Shown piece by piece: positions 18,392 through 25,828 of a stretch of DNA of 32,422 nt. A program made the position numbers and the translations under genes. Each line of letters starts with the position of its first letter. The stretch's first letter is position 1. A model generated the notes under the pieces. It worked only from the letters and a program-made list of their open reading frames with translations. It was not told the DNA's origin and did no database searches. Origin of the DNA: Cytophagales bacterium (lineage in GTDB: Bacteria; Bacteroidota; Bacteroidia; Cytophagales; 172606-1); the NCBI GenBank assembly GCA_030448185.1, contig JAUJNL010000058.1, forward strand, positions 1 through 32,422. The letters run 5' to 3'.

Positions 18392-18431
18392 GTCTCCATC
18401 CGGTTGTGACTGGTCACAACCGGATGGAGAC
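18392..18431. terminator. Perfect 19-bp hairpin after the S41 peptidase gene
   Basis: Arms 18392-18410 and 18413-18431 are perfect inverted repeats with a 2-nt spacer (TG). The hairpin follows the S41 stop by 45 bp. No T-tract follows, which is common for terminators in this group, but the extreme stem could also be a repeat element. Confidence 0.6.
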
Positions 18432-18600
18432 AACGAAACAGCTAATAGACCTGGTTACTCATTTTTCGTATTATAAATGAACGTACATAAGTACCCGGTC
18501 TGCATGAATGATAAACTAATCACCAGGTAAGCGAGTTGTAAACAGCGACTTACTCATTATCCATTAATTACTTTATCTAATCAACCTTCCCGCTCATACC

Positions 18601-19095
18601 ATGTCATTTTATTCCGCTTCCCAAGAAGATCTGTTATTTGATGCTGCCCGTAGAGGGGATGTCTCCTTTCTCAAAGAACTTCTGGCCCAGCAAGCCAATA
18701 TCAATATTCAGAATGGCAGGGGCTTTACCCCTTTGATCTTAGCCAGTTACGAAGGTCATCTGGCAGCCACTCAATTATTACTGGAAGCAAAAGCTGATCC
18801 GGACGCACAGGATTTTAGCGGCAATACGGCTTTAATGGGCGTCTGTTTCAAAGGATATGCCGATATAGCTACCCTCCTGATAGAAAACGGGGCGAATCTG
18901 GACATTCAGAACGGAAACGGGGGTACCGCACTCATGTTTGCTACTTTGTTCGGCAGAAATCAATTGGTGAAGTTAATGTTAGCCCATGGGGCTGACAAAT
19001 CCATTCGGGATCAGCGGGGCTTGACCGCCCTTGACCTTGCTATACAACAGGGAAACGAGGAGGCGCTCCAACTGCTGCAAGAAATAAGCAGGTAG
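18601..19095 (+). CDS. Ankyrin-repeat protein
   Basis: A 164-residue protein made almost entirely of ankyrin repeats, a protein-protein interaction scaffold. After a short N-terminal helix (SQEDLLFDAARRGDVSFLKE) the repeats are readable: GRGFTPLILASYEGHLAATQ (about 40-70), GNTALMGVCFKGYADIATLL (about 73-103), GGTALMFATLFGRNQLVKLM (about 106-136) and RGLTALDLAIQQGNEEALQL (about 140-160), each with the TPLxxA-type turn and the following GADxxxxD loop (GANLDIQN, GADKSIRD). No signal peptide is seen, so it is probably cytoplasmic. Small ankyrin proteins of this type are often found beside catalase genes in other bacteria; no catalase is present here. It is flanked by perfect hairpins on both sides and so is probably transcribed alone. 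The partner is unknown. Confidence 0.93.
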   Translation: MSFYSASQEDLLFDAARRGDVSFLKELLAQQANINIQNGRGFTPLILASYEGHLAATQLLLEAKADPDAQDFSGNTALMGVCFKGYADIATLLIENGANLDIQNGNGGTALMFATLFGRNQLVKLMLAHGADKSIRDQRGLTALDLAIQQGNEEALQLLQEISR

Positions 19096-19124
19096 AACGC
19101 AGGTATTTATCCGTGGAAGTGTCG

Positions 19125-19163
19125 TAAGCATGTGGGAAAGTACAATACTTTCCCACATGCTTA
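19125..19163. terminator. Perfect 18-bp hairpin after the ankyrin gene
   Basis: Arms 19125-19142 and 19146-19163 are perfect inverted repeats around a CAA loop, starting 29 bp after the ankyrin stop. No clear T-tract follows. Position and symmetry suggest a terminator that may work in both directions, since the next gene comes from the opposite strand. Confidence 0.65.
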
Positions 19164-19635
19164 CCCTCCCCATTTATAGTTAATCTAACCCCAAAATTTA
19201 CAAATCTACTGTTAGTTCTCTTTAAGATTCTTCCAGTCACACAATGTCCAGGCATTTTCCTTTAGTTCAAAAATCCCTCTAAGAATGCACTCTACTTTCT
19301 TTGGCATTGCCCCAAAGATAGTAGGCAAAGAGTCTAGGCATCAACACGCTTCCCCGCATGGAATTTTTACTTCTTTATTTTGATTCTTGTTCACTCACTC
19401 TCCTAATTATCTTCACTCTTTTCTGAGTAAAAGGCGGGTAGGTGGTGCAGCAACAGCGTGGCCCGCTCTGGCAAAGTGTGCAGGCCGGAGGCAAGCGAGA
19501 TAGGCCTTTTTCAAAGCATGGAACGGGCTTTACCTTCACTGAGCTTCGGTTGTTGCTGCCAGCACTACGTGCGCTTGCTTCGGCTACCGCCTCGCAAGTG
19601 TTTTGTCACCCGTTTTCTCAGCAGTAATCATCTAT
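19164..19635. other. Gene-free stretch with a GC-rich patch between imperfect inverted ends
   Basis: No gene is supported here. The first 260 bp are AT-rich and featureless. From about 19423 to 19621 the base composition becomes GC-rich and the ends form an imperfect inverted repeat: 19423-19439 (CTGAGTAAAAGGCGGGT) against the complement of 19608-19621 (CTGAGAAAACGGGT), with a 3-nt indel. The short ORFs inside show no protein-like pattern. A small non-autonomous element or a decayed repeat is possible. Confidence 0.35.
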
Positions 19636-21088
19636 TTACTTTTTAGCCCATTTGAGCCTTTCCGATGCGAGTTTTTCTTCCATCTCTTTTATTACCTCTG
19701 CTACTTCGGCTTCGCCGGCTATATTCTTTTTCTCATGCGGGTCGGTGCGGTGGTTGTATAATTCCCGGGCTATTACTCCTTTGTCTTTTTGCTCCCATTG
19801 GGTAAACCGGTAATTGTCTGTTCTCATGGAATAGCCCATAATAGACCGTTCTCTGGGATACTGGCTAAAAGCGGCTTCTTTCCAGGTTAGCAAAGGATTA
19901 TTCAGCAAGGGCGCAAAACTTTTACCGTGCAGTTGGTTGGGTATCGGCAGCCCGGCCAGTTCGCAAAGCGAAGGGTAAATATCTACAAATTCAACCAGGG
20001 CTTTTGATTGTTTTCCTTTGGCCAGCATGGCAGGCGTACTAACGATAAGCGGGACCCGGGTATCGTATTCTACATTGGTGGCTTTTCCCCACTCGCCATA
20101 CTCGCCCAGTTTCCAGCCATGGTCGCCCCAGAGTATCACGACCGTATTTTTATCCAGCCCCTGGCTTTTGAGTTCGGCCATTATTTTCCCGATTTGGGCG
20201 TCTACATAAGTCACTGATGCGTAATAACCGTGTAGCATTTTTGTATATTCTTCCGGTTTTAGCTTTCCATTGGAAGGAAAATCAGCGTACAATTTCAGTT
20301 CCCCCGAATTATTAAATGCATAAGCCGGGATAGGCTGGGGTTTAGTCGTGTCCGGCAGTTGAATAGTTGCCGGATTATACATATCCCAATACTTTTTGGG
20401 GGCCACAAACGGAAGATGCGGTTTCTGAAACCCTACTCCCAAAAAGAAAGGCTTGTTTTTGAGGGATCTTATACGTTCTATAGCTTTTTCAGCAATCTGG
20501 CCATCCGGTAATTCAGTATCTTGTACATCAGGAGAAGCCGTTGTAAATCGCTTAAATCCTCCTCTTTGGTTATCTTTTACGGTAGAAGTTACATATTTAT
20601 CTTCTCCCCGCGCTTTCCACGACTTTACACTCCACGAGAGTGTATCATCATAATTTCCATGCGCCGTGTGATATATTTTTCCCAATGATTCAGTATGATA
20701 ACCATTATTTTTGAAATGCTGCGGAAGCGTAATGACGTCGGGTACATGCTGCCTGAAATTAGTCTGTAGATCGTAAATTTTGGTGTAATCGCCGTAAACC
20801 GGTTAATAGGCTGGTTCTGGAAGGCGAGCACACCGCCTGCTGGCAGTAAGTACGCTGAAATACCATTCCATTGGCGGCCAGTTTATCTATATGAGGTGAA
20901 ATAATATGTTTGGCACCATAACAGTTCAGCTCCGGCCGGAGATCATCTACCGCAATAAAAACCACATTTAAAGGCTTTTTACCAGTAGAAGCTACTGTTT
21001 TATGTTGTGCCGTCGCCGGATAGACCGTCAGCAATAGTACCCCGGAATAACAAGAAAGTATACAGAATAAGTATCTCAATTTATTCAT
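19636..21088 (-). pseudogene. Iduronate-2-sulfatase-like S1 sulfatase, frameshifted
   Basis: Sulfate-ester hydrolase related to iduronate-2-sulfatase-type enzymes, secreted (signal peptide about residues 1-28, ending ATAQ). The first part (21088-20759) has [18 protein letters not shown], with the metal-binding Asp pair at 48-49, and the C-S-P-S-R-x4-T-G signature with Cys87 as future formylglycine. After TGLR the frame is lost. A two-base deletion (or one-base insertion) near 20789-20795 puts the continuation in another frame, which reads [20 protein letters not shown] and then LPQHFKNNGYHTESLGKIYH, exactly the expected family sequence. The rest (to 19636) keeps the GVGFQKPHLPFVAPKKYWD block, ILWGDHGWKLGEYGEWGK and the NHRTDPHEKKNI C-terminal block. 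Only one lesion is needed to restore it. No glycan gene lies next to it. Either a recent pseudogene or a sequence error. Confidence 0.9.
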
Positions 21089-21962
21089 ACTCTATGTATT
21101 AAAATTATATTAGGCAGACCGTAAAAATTCTCCTTGTAGGATGCTTGCAGCGTAAACCGAATTCTGAAAGGATTAACGAAGTGAACGGGGCAAGGGGTAT
21201 AAAACCGCTAACCAAGGTCAAAGTATGGACAGAAATTGAGCTAAATACAGAACCGCATCGCCCTACCCTGTTAGCTTCGCTGACTACTGCGTAATGTAAA
21301 GGGAGGCTTCCCTGCCATTTTTATTGATACTTGCCTAAGTCCTGTATGTATAAGTTCAATAGTTCGGTGAAAGTCAAGCAGCAGTAGAGCCAAAGGCTAA
21401 AAGCTGCTATATATGAGCTCAAAGCAAGGTAAAACGGAGAAGATATCCAAGTGAGATGAGTGAGAACAGATGGATAAAGCTAAAACCGTATTTACCGAAA
21501 AGTAAGTTAGATTGACCGCAAGGAGGCCGGTCAAGCGTGTAGTTAAAAAATGCAATTACTGGGATATGTTATGTAATTAAGACGGGATATTCTTGCCCGG
21601 GTATGCCCCATGCTTTTCCCCTCTGCTGATACAAAAGGAGTTAAATCCTTTTTGTTAAACTGTTTTCAGTGGCTTTTAAAAGTCTCCCATCTTATGGGTA
21701 GCAAAACACCTGTCGGACACCCCTCCGGGGTTGGCTCAGATCCGGAAAAAGAGGTAGTTTCCTACTATTCTTCGAGCCGGATGGATTTTTTTGTAGAAAA
21801 GATAATCAAAATGATTGTTCTACTCGTATTTGAGCGAAACGTTCCGTATTTCTTCTAAAAAGTCCAGATTCACTATTCAGAAGAGCAGAACCCCCGGAAG
21901 TATTCCTGAAAAGCGCTTTAAATAGAAATTTAAGTCTTTATTTTAAACAAAACACTACACCT
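21089..21962 (+). other. Gene-free 870-bp stretch, possible decayed group II intron
   Basis: No protein-like ORF is present. Several short strings recall group II intron RNA on the plus strand: GGTGAAAGTCAAGCAGCAG near 21366, AAGTGAGATGAGTGAGAACA near 21449, TGACCGCAAGGAGG near 21512, and CGAGCCGGATG at 21774-21784, which is how domain V commonly begins. The rest of domain V (GAAA loop and GTCCGGTTC-like 3' arm) is not found and no reverse transcriptase frame exists, so if this is an intron it is deleted and inactive. The identification rests on my recollection of such motifs, not on an alignment. Confidence 0.3.
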
Positions 21963-23116
21963 ATGCTGGCAATGAATTACCGGGGACCCCAACGGGTCCG
22001 GATTGACCATAAGCCCATGCTCGAAATCCTGCACCCGCAGGATGCCATTGTCCGGGTTACCCGCTCCTGTATTTGCGGGTCTGATCTCCATTTATATAAC
22101 GGCAATGTGCCCGATACCCGGGTGGGAATGACTTTGGACATGAGTTCACCGGAGTGGTGGAAGAAGTAGGGCCGGAGGTGCAGAAACTAAAAGTCGGTGA
22201 TCATGTGCTGGTGCCCTTTAATATCGCCTGCGGAAAGTGCGCTTTTTGCAAGCAGGGTCTGTACGGAAATTGTCATGAATCGAATCCCCAGGCTACAGCA
22301 GTGGGCGGCATTTATGGCTATTCGCATACGGCCGGTGGATACGAAGGCGGGCAGGCGGAATACGTAAGGGTGCCTTATGCTGACGTAAGTCCTACAGTTA
22401 TTCCGCAGGGCATGGACCCCGATGATGCCGTATTATTAACTGACGTGGTGCCAACGGGTTACCAGGCAGCTGAGATGGGAGGCATTCAACCCGGCGACAC
22501 CGTGGTAGTTTTCGGAGCGGGCCCTAGGGTATTTTGGGCGGTTAATTGTTGGTGGATGTTCGGGGGTGGCCGCTACATCGTTATCGACCAATTTTTTTAC
22601 CGGCTTTATTTTGTCCGGAATTACGCCAATTGTGAAGCATATAAATTTAAAGAAATGGCCGACCGGGTGGTGTTTTTGAATAAAACGACCGACTGGATGG
22701 GTGCCGATGTGGTGATTGACGCGGTGGGTGCGGAAGCCGCCGGCAACGCCCTGCAAACCATTACGGGTAGAAAATTATTACTGCAGGCCGGTTCCACTAC
22801 GGCGCTTCACTGGGCCATCAACTCCGTCAAAAAAGGCGGTATCGTTTCCATCGTAGGAGTATACGGGCCAACGGATAACCTGGTACCCATCGGGAACGTC
22901 CTGAACAAAGGGTTGACCATCCGGGCTAACCAGGCATCCGTGAAACGCCTGCTGCCGCGGCTGATTGAGCATATTCAAAACGGAATTCTCAATCCGAAAG
23001 CCCTGATCACGCACCGCGTACCCTTGGAAGAAGTATCCGATGCCTACCACATCTTCTCCGCCAAGCTGGATAATTGCATCAAACCCGTTCTTATTCCACC
23101 ATCTGCCAGAATGTAA
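21963..23116 (+). pseudogene. Zinc-dependent medium-chain alcohol dehydrogenase, frameshifted
   Basis: Zinc- and NAD(P)-dependent oxidoreductase of the medium-chain (MDR) family, cytoplasmic. The N-terminal piece has CICGSDLHLYNG with the first catalytic-zinc Cys. At 22136-22137 one G is missing from a run: restoring it turns MTLDMSSPEWWKK into MTLGHEFTGVVEEVGPE, bringing back the zinc-binding His and joining the second piece. That piece has the structural-zinc lobe C-x2-C-x2-C-x7-C (ACGKCAFCKQGLYGNC) and VLLTDVVPTGYQAAEMGGIQ. The Rossmann segment reads VVFGAGPRVFWAVNCWWMFG instead of the expected GAGPVG-type GxGxxG, and the next 40 residues (to about 22680) hold many unusual residues, while sequence on both sides is normal. 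The C-terminal part (TTALHWAINSVKKGGIVSIV) is well conserved. A small conserved gene follows after 12 bp. Sequence error or decay are both possible. Confidence 0.88.
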
Positions 23117-23128
23117 AGCCAAACCATC

Positions 23129-23629
23129 ATGAAAAATACCGCTAAAGACTTTTCGCACATCAAAGGTTGGGGCATAGATGCCGATCCGAAAAATGATCCT
23201 ACGTACCCGATGAAACACCGGACCAACGAAGAACAGCTAGGCTATAGCTGGGAACGGCCGACTCAGCAACCGGTAAACGTTGAAGTGCTGCACTCCAATG
23301 AACGGCCCAACGTAACCGCCGTTTTCGGAACGGCCGTACCCCCTTCGGGACTGAGCGGCATGATCCGGCGGTTTGCTTTCAAGTACAGCGAATCCAGTTA
23401 TGGACACTGGTTGCCCTTGCTGTTAGCCGACCGGGTTAATGTAGTGGAGGGCGTGCTGGATGATCTAAGCCGCGGCCATATTCCTAATATTTTTGCCGAA
23501 AAAGGCTGGAAAGCGGAATGGAAACACAATCCGCAAGGGTTAGTCAAAAAAGTAGTGGTTGGCGTAGTAGTCGTCTCTGCCCTTGTCGCACTGCTGGCCC
23601 CAAAAAATAAAAGCTTGCGTAAAGGCTAG
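23129..23629 (+). CDS. Conserved hypothetical protein with C-terminal membrane segment
   Basis: A 166-residue protein that I cannot assign to a named family. The N-terminal half is hydrophilic with motifs HIKGWGIDADPKNDPTYPMK and YSWERPTQQPVNVEVLHSNE. The middle (GLSGMIRRFAFKYSESSYGH, then WLPLLLADRVNVVEGVLDDL) looks like a folded amphipathic region, and KKVVVGVVVVSALVALLA near the C-terminus (about 142-158) is a single transmembrane segment followed by a short basic tail. That suggests a membrane-tethered protein. It begins 12 bp after the alcohol dehydrogenase and shares its transcript, ending before a strong bidirectional terminator. The pairing with a zinc dehydrogenase may be conserved in relatives, which would support a common, unknown role. 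Confidence 0.82.
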   Translation: MKNTAKDFSHIKGWGIDADPKNDPTYPMKHRTNEEQLGYSWERPTQQPVNVEVLHSNERPNVTAVFGTAVPPSGLSGMIRRFAFKYSESSYGHWLPLLLADRVNVVEGVLDDLSRGHIPNIFAEKGWKAEWKHNPQGLVKKVVVGVVVVSALVALLAPKNKSLRKG

Positions 23630-23719
23630 CCCGTCCGGACTCCCGAATATTTTTACAACCTACGTTGGCTTCTACAGAGTAAAACTATTGGTAAGTAGCA
23701 GGGGTGATAGAGATTCAGT

Positions 23720-23770
23720 AGTAGCATAGAAAAAGCCTTAGGTTTTGCCTAAGGCTTTTTCTATGCTACT
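23720..23770. terminator. Perfect 23-bp bidirectional hairpin terminator
   Basis: Arms 23720-23742 and 23748-23770 are perfect inverted repeats around a 5-nt loop. The stem contains AAAAAGCC on one side and GGCTTTTT on the other, so a T-tract follows the GC part in either direction. It ends the dehydrogenase unit 90 bp after the last stop. Confidence 0.85.
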
Positions 23771-23985
23771 TATTCAAAACAAAGTTCAGCGGAAGGTTAT
23801 AACTTCTCCCCTTTTGCCAACAATCAAACCTTAGCTGCCTAATTTCCCATCCGGCAGAACCAGTAACTGCGTTTCTGCCCCCCCTGCGTATAGGAAAATC
23901 AACGGGCAAAATGACTAGCGGAATATTGTCGCAGATGCCCCTTTTATTGCCGGATTCACACCCCGTACAACCATTAGGTTGAATG

Positions 23986-23993
23986 TATCTTTG
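23986..23993 (+). promoter_or_regulatory. Candidate -7 promoter box of the ArsR-SRPBCC gene
   Basis: TATCTTTG matches the Bacteroidota -7 consensus TAnnTTTG, 39 bp before the ATG at 24033. No convincing -33 TTG element is seen at the usual distance, so this is a half-supported promoter. Confidence 0.4.
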
Positions 23994-24032
23994 AACCATA
24001 AGATTTACGGATGAAGGCAATCCATTCACGGT

Positions 24033-24875
24033 ATGAAAAGGGATGTATTCGGGGCCATTGCTGACCCTACCAGGAGAGAAATTTTACACCTGATTGCGAA
24101 TGAGCCGCTACCTATTTTCTTGGTAGCCCAGCACTTCGCCGTAAGCCGAACGGCCATTGATAAGCACATTAAAATCCTTTCTGAATGCGGCCTGATCATA
24201 CTCAAACAGTGGGGCCGCGAACAATACTGTCAGGCCCGGCTGGAGAAACTTATTGAAGTAGTCCGGTGGGTGGAACAATACCGCAAAATCTGGGAGGATA
24301 AGTTCGATAACCTGGAAGAATACCTGCGTGAACTACAAACCAAAAGTGAATTTCAAACTAAATCTCATACAACCATGACAACGCAACATGAAATGATGAA
24401 CCAGACCGCAAAGAGAGATCTGATCATTACCCGGGTCTTTGATGCCCCAATCGAAATGGTCTGGAACGCCTGGACCAATCCGGAACACCTGATGCGCTGG
24501 TGGGGACCCAAAGGCTTTACCTCACCCGTATGCAAAATAGATTTCAGGACCGGGGGCAAGTATCTGTTTTGCATGCGTTCACCGGAAGGCCAGGACTACT
24601 ACAGCACCGGCATCTACCGGCAGATTGTGCCTATGGAGCGGATTGAATACACCGATAGCTTTGCGGACGCGGAAGGTAACGTGGTTCCGGCTACCTACTA
24701 TGGCATGAGTGCCGACTTTCCCGAGGAAATGCGGGTGACCATCACCTTTAAAGCCCTAGGCGAAAAGACGGAAATGACCCTGACGCAAACGGGTCTGCCG
24801 GACGATGAATTGTACGAAATGACCAAGGCAGGCTGGAATCAATCTTTTGATAAGCTTAGTGAAAGCTTACGATAA
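24033..24875 (+). CDS. ArsR-type regulator fused to an SRPBCC (AHSA1-like) domain protein
   Basis: One 280-residue frame joins two proteins normally seen as neighbours. Residues 1-105 are an ArsR winged helix (VFGAIADPTRREILHLIANE, HFAVSRTAIDKHIKILSECG, then the C-terminal helix WVEQYRKIWEDKFDNLEEYL). After a 20-residue polar linker, residues about 129-280 are an SRPBCC/AHSA1-like ligand-binding fold (RVFDAPIEMVWNAWTNPEHL, RWWGPKGFTSPVCKIDFRTG, TLTQTGLPDDELYEMTKAGW and the WNQSFDKLSESL C-terminus). Met115 (ATG at 24375) sits exactly where a separate SRPBCC gene would start, so translation could also begin there. No metal-binding Cys cluster is present in the ArsR part, so the signal is unlikely to be a metal and could be a ligand held by the second domain. 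Small detoxification-type genes (DHFR stub, DoxX, VOC) follow on the same strand. Confidence 0.93.
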   Translation: MKRDVFGAIADPTRREILHLIANEPLPIFLVAQHFAVSRTAIDKHIKILSECGLIILKQWGREQYCQARLEKLIEVVRWVEQYRKIWEDKFDNLEEYLRELQTKSEFQTKSHTTMTTQHEMMNQTAKRDLIITRVFDAPIEMVWNAWTNPEHLMRWWGPKGFTSPVCKIDFRTGGKYLFCMRSPEGQDYYSTGIYRQIVPMERIEYTDSFADAEGNVVPATYYGMSADFPEEMRVTITFKALGEKTEMTLTQTGLPDDELYEMTKAGWNQSFDKLSESLR

Positions 24876-24982
24876 GCTGAATTCCATCTTATCCTCATCA
24901 ATCCTAATGATTGTAGGGCAGTGCAGACATTAAGCACAGTCAATAAACAAGCATACAAACAATGTAAGAAAACAAAACGGCC

Positions 24983-25042
24983 ATGAGAAAATTAAAGCTT
25001 CAAGTACAAATGACCCTTGACGGATACATTGCGGGATTGTAG
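24983..25042 (+). pseudogene. 5' stub of a dihydrofolate-reductase-family (RibD C-terminal type) gene
   Basis: A 19-codon frame reads MRKLKLQVQMTLDGYIAGL then TAG. The pattern KLxLQVQMTxDGYIAG is the characteristic N-terminus of DHFR-family (RibD_C) proteins, often found beside SRPBCC and DoxX genes in this phylum. Nothing downstream to 25150 continues the domain in any frame, so the remainder is deleted and not simply frameshifted. Confidence 0.6.
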
Positions 25043-25156
25043 TGCTGCATTACGAGCCGAAACGTTAAAAAACGGCCACTTCGCCAGGTCTTTTTCCGAA
25101 ATAAAACTGAGTCTACTAAACTTATCCTATCTACACCCATTTTAATTTCATTGATC

Positions 25157-25558
25157 ATGAAAAAGACAAAAATCGTTTATTGGATCTTTACCGGGCTAGT
25201 GGCTGCTCTGCTGGGAGTAGGCGCCATTTTTGATGCCATCTCTGCCCCCGAGGCAGTAGCGCATGTGACCCAACTGGGCTATCCGGCCTACCTGGTTCCC
25301 TTCCTGGGAGTGGCTAAGCTGTTAGGGGTGGTAGCCATCCTTATTCCCGGCTTTCCCAGGCTTAAGGAATGGGCGTACGCCGGTATTGCGTTTGACCTGA
25401 TTGGGGCTATGTATTCGCATTTTTCAGTAGGAGATGCGATGTGGATGCCAGTCATTATTCCGCTGCTGCTGGTGGCCGGTTCTTATGTTTTCTATCATAA
25501 GCTGCCAAAAGCTGTCCAGCCGGAAGCGTTTGGGACGCTTAGCTATTCCGGTAACTAA
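25157..25558 (+). CDS. DoxX-like family membrane protein
   Basis: Small integral membrane protein of 133 residues with four predicted transmembrane segments: YWIFTGLVAALLGVGAIFDA (about 7-28), YLVPFLGVAKLLGVVAILIP (about 44-63), EWAYAGIAFDLIGAMYSHFS (about 70-89) and WMPVIIPLLLVAGSYVFYHK (about 95-114). The sequence PxYLxxxLGxxKLLGxxAIL and the LGYP loop before it are typical of the DoxX-like (DoxX_2) group. The ATG at 25157 was chosen over the TTG at 25151. The biochemical role of this group is poorly known; links with oxidative or redox stress have been proposed for relatives. It lies in a run of small stress or detoxification-like genes downstream of the ArsR-SRPBCC gene and 242 bp before the VOC gene. 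Confidence 0.88.
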   Translation: MKKTKIVYWIFTGLVAALLGVGAIFDAISAPEAVAHVTQLGYPAYLVPFLGVAKLLGVVAILIPGFPRLKEWAYAGIAFDLIGAMYSHFSVGDAMWMPVIIPLLLVAGSYVFYHKLPKAVQPEAFGTLSYSGN

Positions 25559-25608
25559 ACCTGCTTTACTTTGCCTCTATCTCTGCAACATCCATTCTAA
25601 TAAAACAA

Positions 25609-25640
25609 CCTTATGGCTACTAAAATTTTCGTGAATTTAC
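25609..25640 (+). repeat. 32-bp direct repeat, first copy of the VOC gene start
   Basis: This stretch is identical to 25797-25828 and includes the first nine codons and start codon of the VOC gene. The first copy opens a 31-residue frame (25613-25708, MATKIFVNLHLVSA...) that runs into the hairpin array and stops, so it is not a functional gene. Confidence 0.9.
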
Positions 25641-25647
25641 ACCTGGT

Positions 25648-25731
25648 GTCCGCATTGCAAATGCGGACCAACCGGATGGTTGTTCGGCATTTGCAATGCC
25701 GAACCTAGGAAATGGCGGATTTATAATCCGC
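25648..25731. repeat. Array of three short hairpins, REP/BIME-like element
   Basis: Three perfect hairpins, each with a 3-nt loop, stand in a row: 25648-25668 (9-bp stem), 25682-25704 (10-bp stem) and 25715-25731 (7-bp stem). The first two share the core GCATTGCAAATGC in opposite orientation, which is the layout of bacterial interspersed mosaic elements mobilised by REP-associated tyrosine transposases. No such transposase gene is in the window. Confidence 0.7.
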
Positions 25732-25796
25732 TAAAAGGCCTTACATTAGCTTATTTTAAACCTTTTTATTTATGACCGCCCCTCATAATAATAACT

Positions 25797-25828
25797 CCTT
25801 ATGGCTACTAAAATTTTCGTGAATTTAC
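25797..25828 (+). repeat. 32-bp direct repeat, second copy, at the intact VOC gene start
   Basis: Identical to 25609-25640. It begins 4 bp before the ATG of the intact VOC gene. The two copies flank a 156-bp insert containing the hairpin array, so they look like a long target duplication or the product of a local duplication. Confidence 0.9.

Noticed and set aside
21610..21858. 82-codon plus-strand ORF
   Set aside because: It lies in the possible intron remnant, has no domain or protein-like pattern, and begins in a region full of RNA-like motifs.
23766..24029. 87-codon minus-strand ORF ending in the terminator
   Set aside because: It covers the promoter-like box and leader of the ArsR-SRPBCC gene, has no recognisable domain and an uneven composition. 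A small gene or fragment is not fully excluded.
25613..25708. 31-residue ORF starting with the duplicated VOC start
   Set aside because: It is a by-product of the 32-bp duplication and reads through the hairpin array, so it is annotated as repeat, not gene.
25641..25731. CRISPR-like array of short palindromes
   Set aside because: The three hairpins differ in sequence and are not separated by regular spacers; no cas genes are present.
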